64,000 nucleotides of DNA, taken from positions 106,399 through 170,398 of the forward strand of contig NZ_WHOD01000027.1 in assembly GCF_013141765.1 (NCBI RefSeq), in the 5' to 3' direction. Under the pieces are notes generated by a model that worked only from the letters and a program-made list of their open reading frames with translations, ran no database searches and was not told where the DNA came from. How positions within the stretch are numbered: position 1 is the stretch's first letter; each line of letters starts with the position of its first letter. Origin of the DNA: Paenibacillus foliorum (GTDB lineage Bacteria > Bacillota > Bacilli > Paenibacillales > NBRC-103111). A program made the position numbers and the translations under genes. Positions 9,430-17,308 of the stretch are shown here, piece after piece.

Positions 9430-9480
9430 AAAAGACCTCATCTTTGCATTCGATAATCAAATGCAAAGATGAGGTCTTTT
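9430..9480. terminator. Strong bidirectional terminator
   Basis: A near-perfect 20-base-pair stem: AAAAGACCTCATCTTTGCAT (9430-9449) and its complement up to 9480, with a 9-10 base loop. It has A-tracts and T-tracts on both sides, so it can stop transcription either way. It lies downstream of the reverse-strand gene ending at 9552. Confidence 0.9.
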
Positions 9481-9551
9481 TAGCTGCGGAAATGTGCCGA
9501 ACTGTTGTTGCTAAGATGACTTATGTAACTTTTTTTACGGGTAAGATGTGA

Positions 9552-10226
9552 TTATTGTTCAAGCTTTCTCGCTCCGATCATGATCCCTGTATCTCCAGGG
9601 TCCTTCAAAGCAATATCCGAAATGGCCCAGTAATCAGATGATTCCCGGTTTATCTTTTCCACTAGGATGCAGGCACTGCCTTTTCCAATGGTTCCATTCA
9701 TCACCACCAGTGGATAATCAAATGAAACTTGAACCTTATCCGGTGACACTTCCTTGGTATGCAGGTGCTCGACTTTTCCCATATGAGGGCTGGAGACGCC
9801 AGTTACCCAGAAGTGGTCTTCGAATTCCTGCTTGGTCTTTTGGCGGAGATCAGGCGACAAGACAGCGTACTGGATGGCACCGCTTCTCTTTTGCACACCA
9901 CGGATCCATGTCCGAACGGCTTCCTCCGGAGATTCAGCTTCCAGTGCATTCTCCAGACTTCTCACTTGCATAGACAAATTGGACGATTCAGGCATAGTCA
10001 CATAGATACTGTTGTCCTTGTATGTCACTTTACCACGGAGCTGTTCTACTAGAGACCTCAAGGATACCATCGCTGTTCCTTCGTCCATTTTCAGCTTAAA
10101 GGCGCTTCCGGCGAATTCTATGTTATTGATAAAAATCCGTGGACCCGTTGCTGCTGCTAGAACAGATCCCGAAAAAAACACAAATCCGGCACATATTGCG
10201 ATCCAAACCTTCCAGTTCTTTTTCAT
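9552..10226 (-). CDS. Exported protein with copper amine oxidase-like N-terminal (stalk) domain
   Basis: Secreted or cell-wall protein of unknown function. From ATG 10226 (AGGAGGGAT in front) a signal peptide MKKNWKVWIAICAGFVFFSG ends near VLAAA, followed by a short PF07833-like domain (RIFINNIEF, MVSLRSLVEQLRGKVTYKDN), common in Paenibacillus surface proteins. The remaining ~150 residues (AVRTWIRGVQKRSGAIQYAV, then DYWAISDIALKDPG) resemble small NTF2/DUF-type modules that follow such stalks. About 224 residues. Longer in-frame starts up to 10292 would destroy the signal peptide and are rejected. Confidence 0.82.
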   Translation of the reverse strand: MKKNWKVWIAICAGFVFFSGSVLAAATGPRIFINNIEFAGSAFKLKMDEGTAMVSLRSLVEQLRGKVTYKDNSIYVTMPESSNLSMQVRSLENALEAESPEEAVRTWIRGVQKRSGAIQYAVLSPDLRQKTKQEFEDHFWVTGVSSPHMGKVEHLHTKEVSPDKVQVSFDYPLVVMNGTIGKGSACILVEKINRESSDYWAISDIALKDPGDTGIMIGARKLEQ

Positions 10227-10285
10227 TGAAATCCCTCCTAATAATTCCATCATACCCCTGCTCATAGTTAATAAAACATGAATCA

Positions 10286-10631
10286 ACCTCAAAATCAGTG
10301 CTGACCCTCTCCCTAATTAATCAGCGTGCACAAAATCCTGCAAACATGCAGTTATTTTCTATTGAATACGCTGGTGAGATGAAAAAACTGCAAAAGTACA
10401 GCAATTTTCATGTGAAATGGTCCGATTTCAACAAAGAATGAAAAGAGATGCACATTTGCAGGAATTCACGAAGACTGCTGATAAAACTTCCAAAAGGATG
10501 TATAGATGCAGGTTTTGGGAGTAAATATGGCTTAGATTAATATGGTCTGTAGTGAAGTCTTGTCAAGCGATGAGGTGGGTATGGAATCTAAATCGAATGA
10601 CTTCGTCAAGCGCTGATTTCGGTATTGAGCC
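10286..10631 (+). repeat. Dispersed repeat, copy 1
   Basis: This segment is clearly similar to the reverse complement of 29264-29692. Shared blocks include CTGCA.CATGCAGTTATTTTC, AAAGTACAGCAATTTTCA, AGATGCACATTTGCA, TATAGATGCAGGT and CGAATGACTTCGTCAAG. It lacks about 100 bases present in the other copy, near 10535-10575. No transposase or clean terminal repeats were seen. A spurious frame crosses its right end. Confidence 0.8.
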
Positions 10632-10689
10632 TTTTATATGTATCCTTTTACCCATTACTATGCTGTTGTTTACATATATGATGAGCTCG

Positions 10690-11096
10690 AACCTGCACCT
10701 GTCGTATGCAGATGAAGCTGCCTTCAAGGCGGTTCCTGCAAACTATATTTGGGATATCGGATTGGCTGATGGTGTATGGGGGGGGCGTATAGGTTAACAG
10801 TTCTTACATTATAGTTGAGGTGAATAACTTTACCAAATTTGCGGTTTGTTGTAGGTGAAGCAGCTTCAGCTTCAATAAGATGGCCATAATGATGACCAAT
10901 GCATGGAAGCAACTGCAACAACGGGCTTCGCGGACGACAAGGATGTACCGGCGTGGCAAATGGCGCGGTGGCAGTTGTGAAGAAGCTTAGCCTTGTAGAA
11001 GGTAAGGGGGATAACCAATTCGATCCGAATGCTAAGACAACGAAGGCAGCGGCTGTAACTGTGTTGCTGAAAATGCTGGCGCAAAAAAGCGGCTAA
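10690..11096 (+). pseudogene. Decayed S-layer homology (SLH) domain gene
   Basis: Fragments of an SLH protein remain in several frames: SYADEAAFKAVPANYIWDIG near 10708-10770, then GFADDKDVPAWQ near 10925-10960, and after a frame change VANGAVAVVKKLSLVEGKGD with QFDPNAKTTKAAAVTVLLKM up to the stop at 11096. In an intact SLH repeat (FADxxDVPxWAKxAVxxLxxxGLVxGxGxxxFxPNxxxTRAExxxxL) these would be one frame, so at least two frameshifts and internal loss have occurred. It lies right after dispersed repeat copy 1. The original product would have been a cell-surface anchored protein. Confidence 0.75.
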
Positions 11097-11163
11097 GCTA
11101 TATAGCTACAGTAGAAAATACTCTAGTATAGGACTGATCTCATTCACATACGTTATATATGAT

Positions 11164-11218
11164 AAGGGTTATCCCACAAGTCGTTATATAAAACGGCTGG
11201 GGGATAACCCTGTTTTTA
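11164..11218. terminator. Terminator hairpin (likely bidirectional)
   Basis: AGGGTTATCCC (11165-11175) pairs with GGGATAACCCT (11201-11211), followed by GTTTTTA on the forward strand. It lies between the SLH remnant and the convergent VOC gene. Confidence 0.8.
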
Positions 11219-11257
11219 TGATACCAAGTATTCAATATAGGCCATCTCAGCTCAAGC

Positions 11258-11668
11258 TTATCCCTGTTTTCCTTGTGCTTTTGTACTGATCTGCCATTTG
11301 ATGCCGAACTTGTCCTCCAGACGACCAAACAGGCTTCCCCAAAATTGCTTCTCCAGCGCCATAATCACTTTTCCGCCTTCGGACAGATTGGTGAATGCTT
11401 GCTGGGCTTCCTCCTCTGTTTGGAACTCGAGGTTCAGATCAAACCCGCTGCTGCGTCCCGGGGGCTCGTGCATGGTGTCGGCAATATAGAAGTTCTCTCC
11501 TGCGGCTGTGAATGCCATGTGTATGATTTTATCCTTAATGGCTTCATCAGTACCGGGGGCTTGTCCATAAGTCATCTGATCGCCAATTTCTCCTCCAAGT
11601 GCTTGCACATAGAATTGCGCCTGCGCTTTAGCATTATCGGAATAAAAATACGGAGTCAACTTCGCCAT
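11258..11668 (-). CDS. VOC family protein (PhnB/3-demethylubiquinone methyltransferase-like)
   Basis: Small vicinal-oxygen-chelate fold protein of the PhnB-like group: LTPYFYSDNAKAQAQFYVQA at the start, IHMAFTAAGENFYIAD in the middle, LNLEFQTEEEAQQAFTNLSE and a C-terminal WGSLFGRLEDKFGIKWQIS, which is the usual end of this family. 136 residues is full length. Such proteins bind metals or small ligands, but most have no proven reaction, so no substrate is proposed. It is a single gene with a terminator downstream. Confidence 0.88.
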   Translation of the reverse strand: MAKLTPYFYSDNAKAQAQFYVQALGGEIGDQMTYGQAPGTDEAIKDKIIHMAFTAAGENFYIADTMHEPPGRSSGFDLNLEFQTEEEAQQAFTNLSEGGKVIMALEKQFWGSLFGRLEDKFGIKWQISTKAQGKQG

Positions 11669-11806
11669 CTATTATCCACATCCTCAACTTATAAATACTG
11701 CGATTTCTCGAACTTGTGTTATGAAGAAAAACATTCACCTATATCATTTACAGTCATCGAATACTCAATACATGATGAAGAGGAAAGGTTCTCTTAGACA
11801 ACTCAG

Positions 11807-12754
11807 TTATTGTGGAGGCGCAACACGAGAAGGATTAATAAACGATTTGGGAATTTCCGTTTCAAAACGCAGCAGCTCACCTGATCGTGGATGTATAAAG
11901 GATAAGACACGCGCGTGCAGGCCGAGCCGGTTAATGGGCTTGGTGGTTGAGCCGTATTTCTTATCGCCAGCAATAGGGTGGCCTATATCCTGCATGTGAA
12001 CTCGGATTTGATTTTTTCGTCCTGTTTCGAGATGGACCTCCAGTAACGAAAAGTTTCGGTTGGATTGAATGACTTTGTAATGAGTTACGGCATGCTGTCC
12101 ATCATTAGGGTAAGGGCTGGAGTACATTTTTAGCGTAGCACTTTCTTTCAACCACGATGATATGGTGCCTTCTTGTTTCTTTACCATACCTTCAACAAGG
12201 GCAACGTAAGTACGTTCCTTGACCGTATCCTGCCATGCGTTTTGCAGCGTTTGTTGGACATGCTCGCTTTTGGCGAACAGCATAACTCCCGAGGTGTCAC
12301 GGTCCAAGCGATGCACAACAAAAATACGATTTTTGGGATTGCCTATGCGGACATGGGCTGTAAGCTGCCGATAGGCTGTCAGTTCATCCTCATGAGCTTG
12401 ATCGGAAGCTACCGATAGCAGGCCGGAATCCTTTTGAATGACTACGACATCCTCGTCCTCATGCAAAATCGTAAGCCCTATCATAGGCGGAGCTTCAGGT
12501 GCTCTATCCTTGCGGATGGATACCGTTTGTCCGGGCTGTAGCGGGTGGTTGTATACAGTTACGACTTTATTGTTCACTGATACTTGTCCGCGGCTCAGGA
12601 TGGATTTAATGGAGTTTCGGCCTTGATTTGATAAGGTTGTTATTAGAAAGTTCAATAGCTCGGAAGGTTCTTTTACTGTGTATAGTTTGATTGGAGATGG
12701 ATTAGATTTCGGGTTCATAGGTTTCTTATTCATAGGCTTCTTGCTTCTATTCAT
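11807..12754 (-). CDS. RluA-family RNA pseudouridine synthase
   Basis: Converts uridine to pseudouridine in structured RNA (rRNA or tRNA). It has an S4-like RNA-binding segment near residues 30-80 (SIKSILSRGQVSVNNKVVTV) and the catalytic motif HRLDRDTSGVMLFAK with the nucleophilic Asp, then LETGRKNQIRVHMQDIGHPI. The Lys/Pro/Asn-rich N-terminus (KKPMNKKPMNPKSNPSP) is unusual but plausible as an RNA-contacting tail. ATG 12754 is preceded by AAGGAG, favoured over the longer frame starting 12787. About 315 residues. Confidence 0.92.
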   Translation of the reverse strand: MNRSKKPMNKKPMNPKSNPSPIKLYTVKEPSELLNFLITTLSNQGRNSIKSILSRGQVSVNNKVVTVYNHPLQPGQTVSIRKDRAPEAPPMIGLTILHEDEDVVVIQKDSGLLSVASDQAHEDELTAYRQLTAHVRIGNPKNRIFVVHRLDRDTSGVMLFAKSEHVQQTLQNAWQDTVKERTYVALVEGMVKKQEGTISSWLKESATLKMYSSPYPNDGQHAVTHYKVIQSNRNFSLLEVHLETGRKNQIRVHMQDIGHPIAGDKKYGSTTKPINRLGLHARVLSFIHPRSGELLRFETEIPKSFINPSRVAPPQ

Positions 12755-12954
12755 GATTTTGTTCTCCTTTTGCACAGCTGTTTCCACGATGGCGTTTCCA
12801 GTCCGGGTCCATTCAGGTGCATTGATTTATAGACCTTACTATATCATGTTCGAAGGCCAGACATCCAATGAAAGCATGAATGTGCTTTATATATTTAGAG
12901 AATGGTATACTGTGGAAGATAAGGGAAATAGGTGAGTGAAGGAGGCTGAGAACG

Positions 12955-13914
12955 TTGACTGCACCACAAGCAATAATTGAAGTGAAGGGCTTAATTAAGC
13001 GATATGGCGACTTTACTGCCGTCAAGGGCGTCGATTTTGAAGTGTATAAGGGTGAAGTGTTTGGATTGCTCGGTCCCAATGGGGCAGGCAAAACAACGAC
13101 GATGGAAATGATCGAGGGACTTCGAAGGCCTGATGGAGGCAGTGCGCGGGTAGCGGGCTTTGATACACAGACCGATTTGAACAAGGTCAAGCAGGTTATC
13201 GGTGTTCAGCTTCAATCAACCTCACTGTTCGAGCTGCTGAAGGTGCATGAGATCATGCGCATGTATGCCAGCTTTTATCCGGAATCGGTCCCTCTTGAGC
13301 CTTTGATGGACGATATGATTTTGCGTGAAAAAGTAAATGACCGCGTCAAAAACTTGTCCGGTGGGCAGAAGCAGCGCTTAGCTATTGGGCTGGCGTTGGT
13401 TAACGATCCCCAGGTGGTATTTCTGGACGAACCAACGACAGGGCTTGATCCTCAGGCACGCCGTACGCTGTGGGATATAATTTTGCGATTAAAGGAGCAG
13501 GGAAAGACGGTTGTGCTATCGACGCATTATATGGAAGAAGCGCATATCCTCTGTGATCGGATCTGCTTGATGGATAGCGGTCAGGTCATCGCTCTCGATA
13601 CGCCGCGTAGCCTCGTGAGCAGTCTGCAGTCGGATAGTGCCATCGAGTTTCGCTTGACGGAAGAGGGCGGCAAGCTGCCAGAGACGCAAGCCTCTATAAT
13701 GCTTGGCCAACTCCAGACCGTGCAAAAAGTGAAGCAGGCTGATTTGCGTAAGGATGTCTTTGTATTGTACACCGATCATTTGCAGACCTCGCTTATTGAC
13801 TTGATCCAGCGTGCCGAAGCAGAGCAGTGGAAAATTATCGATTTGCAGACACGGACGGCTACCTTGGAGGATGTCTTCATCCATATGACAGGGAAGAGCT
13901 TGAGAGAGGAATGA
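12955..13914 (+). CDS. ABC transporter ATP-binding protein (ABC-2 exporter)
   Basis: Cytoplasmic ATPase subunit of an ABC-2 type exporter. It has Walker A GPNGAGKTT, Q-loop region, signature LSGGQKQRLAIGLAL, Walker B VVFLDEPTTGLDP and H-loop STHYMEEAHILCD; the C-terminal ~100 residues form the extra domain seen in DrrA/LnrL-like ATPases, ending in LEDVFIHMTGKSLREE. TTG 12955 follows GGAGGCTGAG at good spacing. The permease starts 31 bases downstream. Likely exports a drug, lipid or antimicrobial peptide (family-level inference). Confidence 0.93.
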   Translation: MTAPQAIIEVKGLIKRYGDFTAVKGVDFEVYKGEVFGLLGPNGAGKTTTMEMIEGLRRPDGGSARVAGFDTQTDLNKVKQVIGVQLQSTSLFELLKVHEIMRMYASFYPESVPLEPLMDDMILREKVNDRVKNLSGGQKQRLAIGLALVNDPQVVFLDEPTTGLDPQARRTLWDIILRLKEQGKTVVLSTHYMEEAHILCDRICLMDSGQVIALDTPRSLVSSLQSDSAIEFRLTEEGGKLPETQASIMLGQLQTVQKVKQADLRKDVFVLYTDHLQTSLIDLIQRAEAEQWKIIDLQTRTATLEDVFIHMTGKSLREE

Positions 13915-13945
13915 AGATTTACATTTTAGGAGGCGGTCGAGCCGA

Positions 13946-15046
13946 ATGAATGCCTATATACAATTAACGTTGGCCCAACTTAGAATTTTTACAAGGAACC
14001 GACAAGTTTTATTTTGGACACTGCTGTTTCCTGTCTTTTTTATGGTTATGCTAGGCTCGTTTCTTGGAAATGGGAGTTCTGTTTCTTTGGACGGAGTTGT
14101 TATTGATCAAGACCAATCGGTCCAATCGCAGAATATTAGCGGCTTAATGAGAAGCAGCTCGATTGTAAAAGCGACTGAATCGCAGGATGTGGAGCAGGCG
14201 CTAGCTTTGTTAAAGCAAGGAGACACTCAATTTGTTCTGATCATTCCGAAGGGTACGGGTCAAACTATTCAGAATGGTAATAAGTCCGGGGCACCAGCCG
14301 AGCTGAAAATGTATTATGATGAAACCAACTTATCTGTATCGGAGCTGGCTAAAGTAGCTCTAAACCAGATCATAGATTCCGTATCCAAGCAGAGCGTGAA
14401 TTATGTTCCTGTTCTTAGCTTGAAATCGGAGGGCGTGCAATCCTTGAAATTGCGGTATATCGATTTCTTGGTGCCGGGCATTCTGGCTATGATGATTATG
14501 TCCAATAACCTCAACGGGGTTGCCGGACAAATCGCATCCTGGCGGGAGAGAGGGGTGCTGCGCCGTATGCAAAGCACAACCTTACGAGCATCTACGTTCA
14601 TCGCGGCGCAAATTACAGCCAGGCTTGTTCTAAACGGCATTCAATCGGTTATTGTGCTGCTAGTGGCCTACTTGTTCTTCGGAACCCAGGTGAACGGATC
14701 TTGGCTGACTTTACTGTTTTTCGTTATTCTGGGTACACTTGCGTTCATGGCAACAGGCTTCATTGTAGCGGGAATTGCCAAAACTCCGGAGAGCGCGGGG
14801 CCTATTGCCGGGTTCATTTCCTTCCCGATGCTGTTTGTTGGAGGCGTATTTTTTCCTATCAAGGATATGCCGGAAATGGTTCAGGGGATTGTTAAAATAA
14901 TTCCTATATCCCATTTAACAACAGCTCTGAGACAGGTGATGAATGTGGGGGCAACTTTTGGGAGTATGTGGGTAGAAGCCGTATTTCTTGGAATATGGTT
15001 GGTATTGGCTTTTATTGTAGCCAGCTTCACATTCAAATGGGAATAG
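13946..15046 (+). CDS. ABC-2 type transporter permease
   Basis: Membrane subunit paired with the preceding ATPase. 366 residues: one N-terminal membrane helix (VLFWTLLFPVFFMVMLGSFL), a long extracytoplasmic domain to about residue 170, then five helices, with the ABC-2 signature near FISFPMLFVGGVFFPIKDMP. The architecture matches ABC2_membrane_3-type permeases (YhgE/YfiM/LnrM-like). AGGAGGCGG precedes the ATG. No terminator is evident downstream, and the next gene is on the other strand 8 bases away, so transcripts probably overlap. Confidence 0.92.
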   Translation: MNAYIQLTLAQLRIFTRNRQVLFWTLLFPVFFMVMLGSFLGNGSSVSLDGVVIDQDQSVQSQNISGLMRSSSIVKATESQDVEQALALLKQGDTQFVLIIPKGTGQTIQNGNKSGAPAELKMYYDETNLSVSELAKVALNQIIDSVSKQSVNYVPVLSLKSEGVQSLKLRYIDFLVPGILAMMIMSNNLNGVAGQIASWRERGVLRRMQSTTLRASTFIAAQITARLVLNGIQSVIVLLVAYLFFGTQVNGSWLTLLFFVILGTLAFMATGFIVAGIAKTPESAGPIAGFISFPMLFVGGVFFPIKDMPEMVQGIVKIIPISHLTTALRQVMNVGATFGSMWVEAVFLGIWLVLAFIVASFTFKWE

Positions 15047-15054
15047 AACTTAGG

Positions 15055-15516
15055 TTAGAAGGAAAAATAAGATCGCGATTGATCGATCAAGAAGGAACGC
15101 TCCAAGACAATGCCGTTTTCCTTTTGCGGGTTAGCTGTATCCGTATTTTGAAGCTGTTTAATAAGATTCTGCAGAGCAGACTCAGCTAACTCGCACCGGT
15201 CTTGTCCCCATACTTCTTGTTTGTTGTGGATTAAAGCCATAGCTTCGTATACCGAAAGTCCCTTTAATTTATTAAAACCGGAAGCCCACTGGATAAGATC
15301 GAATTTTTTCCCGCAGGAAGGCAGGATGCATTCCTCCCAGCCGTTAATTCCGTTGCTCGATATTTTTAGCAAGCCGCATGCGCATTCGTTTGTGACCTGC
15401 GGAATTCGTTTTTTTAATAGAAGACAATCAAATTGATAAATTTCCATGGAACCAATTTTAAAGCCTTCCAGAGTTCGATCAGATGGAATCTCCAGGGGGT
15501 CAGCAAGCTTTAACAT
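15055..15516 (-). CDS. Unrecognised 153-residue protein under a c-di-AMP riboswitch
   Basis: I do not recognise this family. The protein is soluble, with no signal peptide or membrane segment, and has six cysteines (31, 45, 47, 63, 68, 108). NECACG and EECILPSCGK look like a possible metal-binding pair. The C-terminal third (QDRCELAESALQNLIKQLQN) is helical. ATG 15516 is preceded by AAGGAG; the longer frame to 15588 would run into the terminator and is rejected. It is the only gene downstream of the leftward ydaO riboswitch and its terminator, which suggests a role in potassium, osmotic or cell-wall homeostasis. That link is an inference from regulation only. Confidence 0.7.
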   Translation of the reverse strand: MLKLADPLEIPSDRTLEGFKIGSMEIYQFDCLLLKKRIPQVTNECACGLLKISSNGINGWEECILPSCGKKFDLIQWASGFNKLKGLSVYEAMALIHNKQEVWGQDRCELAESALQNLIKQLQNTDTANPQKENGIVLERSFLIDQSRSYFSF

Positions 15517-15551
15517 AATGAAACACTCCTTGTCATTTTTTGAATGGACAA

Positions 15552-15595
15552 CAAAAAGAAGCCCGGAGAGCAGAGAAACTCTACTCACGGGCTTC
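15552..15595 (-). terminator. Riboswitch expression-platform terminator (leftward)
   Basis: On the reverse strand GAAGCCCG (15588-15595) pairs with CGGGCTTC (15558-15565), with an inner stem around AGAGTTTCTCT, and is followed by TTTTTG. It sits between the leftward ydaO riboswitch and the start of the gene ending at 15055, the position expected for a ligand-controlled terminator. Confidence 0.85.
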
Positions 15596-15650
15596 CTATA
15601 GCATAATGAAACAAGCAGGCTAGGAAAACACGATTGCGGTTCTCTCTCAA

Positions 15651-15800
15651 TTCGCTTACGAGGTTAGCTGACGGATTCGGGCTTGAGAGCGCCCTACCAG
15701 CAGGTATGCGTTGGCATTCCTGTAAGGATTCACCCCGTGAACTATCTATATAAAGATAGCTTCAAGTGGGTCCCCCGTTTCCCATGCGGGAACTAAGCGT
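15651..15800 (-). promoter_or_regulatory. ydaO (c-di-AMP) riboswitch, leftward
   Basis: The reverse strand carries the ydaO/yuaA core: CGCTTA at the 5' end, then ACGGGGGACCC, GGGGTGAATCC, GGTAGGGCGCTCTC, and the hallmark CCGAATCCGTCAGCTAACC with the closing TAAGCG at the 3' end, which pairs with CGCTTA. In this class c-di-AMP binding favours the downstream terminator, so the unknown gene at 15055-15516 should be off when c-di-AMP is high. Confidence 0.92.
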
Positions 15801-15829
15801 AAAATTAAAATATGAAGTTATTGAAACGT

Positions 15830-15858
15830 ATCATACGATGACTGGAGCATATTGTAAA
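15830..15858 (-). promoter_or_regulatory. Sigma-A promoter of the leftward riboswitch transcript
   Basis: Read on the reverse strand: TTTACA (15858-15853), 17-base spacer, TATGAT (15835-15830), then ACGT. Transcription would start about 25 bases before the riboswitch. It is nearly identical to the rightward promoter at 16085. Confidence 0.75.
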
Positions 15859-16084
15859 ACCCGAATCCGGATGCTATTTTAGTTATTTTTGCTGTATAAG
15901 CAGATGTAAGCGAATCCAAATAAGGTTAACGTTTATTATCTGCCATAATGCTAGGGTATGCTATGTTTTTTGATAATAGCTTGAAAAATGGAGATAGAAT
16001 GAGGTAGATGCAGTAAAATGGAGGATCAACCCAGTTTAGGGGTTCTAGCAATCCGTTATTGACGCATATGCATGGTAGCTATTG

Positions 16085-16113
16085 TTTACAGTGTTAAGCG
16101 ACAGGAGTATGAT
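16085..16113 (+). promoter_or_regulatory. Sigma-A promoter of the kdp transcript
   Basis: TTTACA (16085-16090), 17-base spacer, TATGAT (16108-16113), then ACGT. The predicted start near 16120 is about 28 bases before the first rightward riboswitch. Confidence 0.75.
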
Positions 16114-16147
16114 ACGTCTCATGATTTACATGAAAGTTTCCAATTCT

Positions 16148-16320
16148 AACCGCTTAATTTCCTAATTACAGGAAAACGGGGGAACCAACAAAACGATTTG
16201 AAATACGGTGTGAGAGCCGTATGATAAGTCGTTTGGGGTGAATCCCGAGGTGCATGCCAGACCGCGCCCGGGTAGGGTGACTCTCACCATCCGAATCCGT
16301 CAGCTAACCTCGTAAACGTT
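16148..16320 (+). promoter_or_regulatory. ydaO (c-di-AMP) riboswitch, rightward copy 1
   Basis: Shows the ydaO core: AACCGCTTA at the 5' end, AACGGGGGAACC, GGGGTGAATCCC, GGTAGGGTGACTCTCAC and CCGAATCCGTCAGCTAACC, closing with TAAACGTT. It is followed by its own terminator (16357-16398) and then by a second complete riboswitch. Confidence 0.92.
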
Positions 16321-16356
16321 GGGCAGTACGAACTTTTCTTCGCGAACCGGTTCGTA

Positions 16357-16398
16357 TAGAAAGTTGAAAGCATCTAGCTTTGTTTCTACTATTTTTTT
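16357..16398 (+). terminator. Terminator of riboswitch copy 1
   Basis: TAGAAA...AAAGC (16357-16371) pairs imperfectly with GCTTTG.TTTCTA (to 16388), loop ATCTA, followed by a run of seven T (16391-16397). Confidence 0.7.
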
Positions 16399-16423
16399 AT
16401 AAGTAAAATAAACATGCATCTTT

Positions 16424-16610
16424 ATCGCTGAGTCCTTGAAGGGAAAAGGAACGGGGGAACCAAAGGAGCGCAAGAGGATACTTCATTTGTCCGTAAGCTG
16501 GACACAGTATCAAGCTCCATGGGGTGAATCTTGCAGGTATGCTTTATAAGTATACTTGCTGGTAGGGCGACTCTCACGCCCGAATCCGACAGCTAACCTC
16601 GTAAGCGTAT
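16424..16610 (+). promoter_or_regulatory. ydaO (c-di-AMP) riboswitch, rightward copy 2
   Basis: Second full copy in tandem: ATCGCT at the 5' end pairs with AGCGTAT at the 3' end. Core elements are AACGGGGGAACC, GGGGTGAATC, GGTAGGGCGACTCTCACGCC and CGAATCCGACAGCTAACCTC. It differs from the consensus by GACAGC for GTCAGC, which also occurs in other ydaO members. It is followed by a terminator at 16665-16709. Confidence 0.92.
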
Positions 16611-16664
16611 CGAGAGAGGCAACGATTGTCGTGGGTAAGACACGGTTTAATTTTCTGTGCCTTA

Positions 16665-16709
16665 GGAAGCCGCGAGAAGAGTTTACCTCTTTTCGCAGGC
16701 TTCTTTTTG
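16665..16709 (+). terminator. Terminator of riboswitch copy 2
   Basis: GAAGCCGCGAGAAGAG pairs with CTCTTTTCGCAGGCTTC with a five-base loop, then TTTTTG. This is the last barrier before the kdp operon. Confidence 0.88.
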
Positions 16710-16854
16710 TTGCGCATATTAAATGATGCGAAGCAAATTTCTGCAGATAATCGGGGGCTCCCCCACAAGTAATCGGAATTCGCTACAGAGGTTCGTGTCA
16801 CTTTTGGGGGACGTTTTATTGCCTTCTTTTCGGGAAAAAAGGAGGAGAATCGAA

Positions 16855-17262
16855 ATGGATCAGCAAGAATTTATTCTAGTATCGGCACCAAACAAAACAG
16901 GTGAAGGATTCATACGCCAGCTGATCCGACAGGGCTTGCCTTTTGCAGCTATGGCTAACAATAAAGGAGAAAAGCAACGGCTGGATAGTCTTGGGGTAAA
17001 AAATATCATTTTGATAGATACTACAGAACAAGCTAAATGGAAAATTCCAGAGTTTGTTGTTGGCAAAGTGTTTCTATTTGAACAGAGCATGAACCTATGT
17101 TGCCGTTATATCCAAATATGCCGCAGTTGGACGATAAAGCCTATTTATGTGATTACGCATACGAGTAACCCGCGTCTAGTTTATAAAGGGCTCGGAGCCA
17201 CTTACGTGATCCACACAACCAGTGAGGATGTTTCTTTCTTGGTACAATCGCATGTTGGATAA
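16855..17262 (+). CDS. Rossmann-like protein heading the kdp operon
   Basis: 135-residue soluble protein, first gene behind the tandem riboswitches. The pattern EFILVSAPNKTGEGFIRQLI, FAAMANNKGEKQRLDSLGV and IILIDTTEQ resembles a beta-alpha-beta nucleotide-binding (NAD/atypical SDR) fold, though the glycine motif NKTGEG is not canonical. The end, GLGATYVIHTTSEDVSFLVQ, looks like a final strand-helix unit. I do not recognise a named family. AAAGGAGGAG before ATG 16855 fixes the start; the longer frame from 16723 begins right at the terminator. Co-transcription with kdpFABC suggests an accessory or regulatory part in potassium uptake (inference). Confidence 0.75.
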   Translation: MDQQEFILVSAPNKTGEGFIRQLIRQGLPFAAMANNKGEKQRLDSLGVKNIILIDTTEQAKWKIPEFVVGKVFLFEQSMNLCCRYIQICRSWTIKPIYVITHTSNPRLVYKGLGATYVIHTTSEDVSFLVQSHVG

Positions 17263-17308
17263 TAGAGTGCAAGCTTAAGCTTATTGAAATTAGGGTGGAG
17301 GGATATAC

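Noticed and set aside
10552..10797. Frame containing RMTSSSADFGIEP
   Set aside because: The same peptide appears in the inverted repeat copy (reverse strand near 29257-29520, RMTSSSADFGFEP), so it comes from repeat DNA, and the rest joins SLH debris.
11721..11999. 92-codon forward frame overlapping the pseudouridine synthase gene
   Set aside because: It is antisense to a well-supported RluA-family gene and has no start signal.
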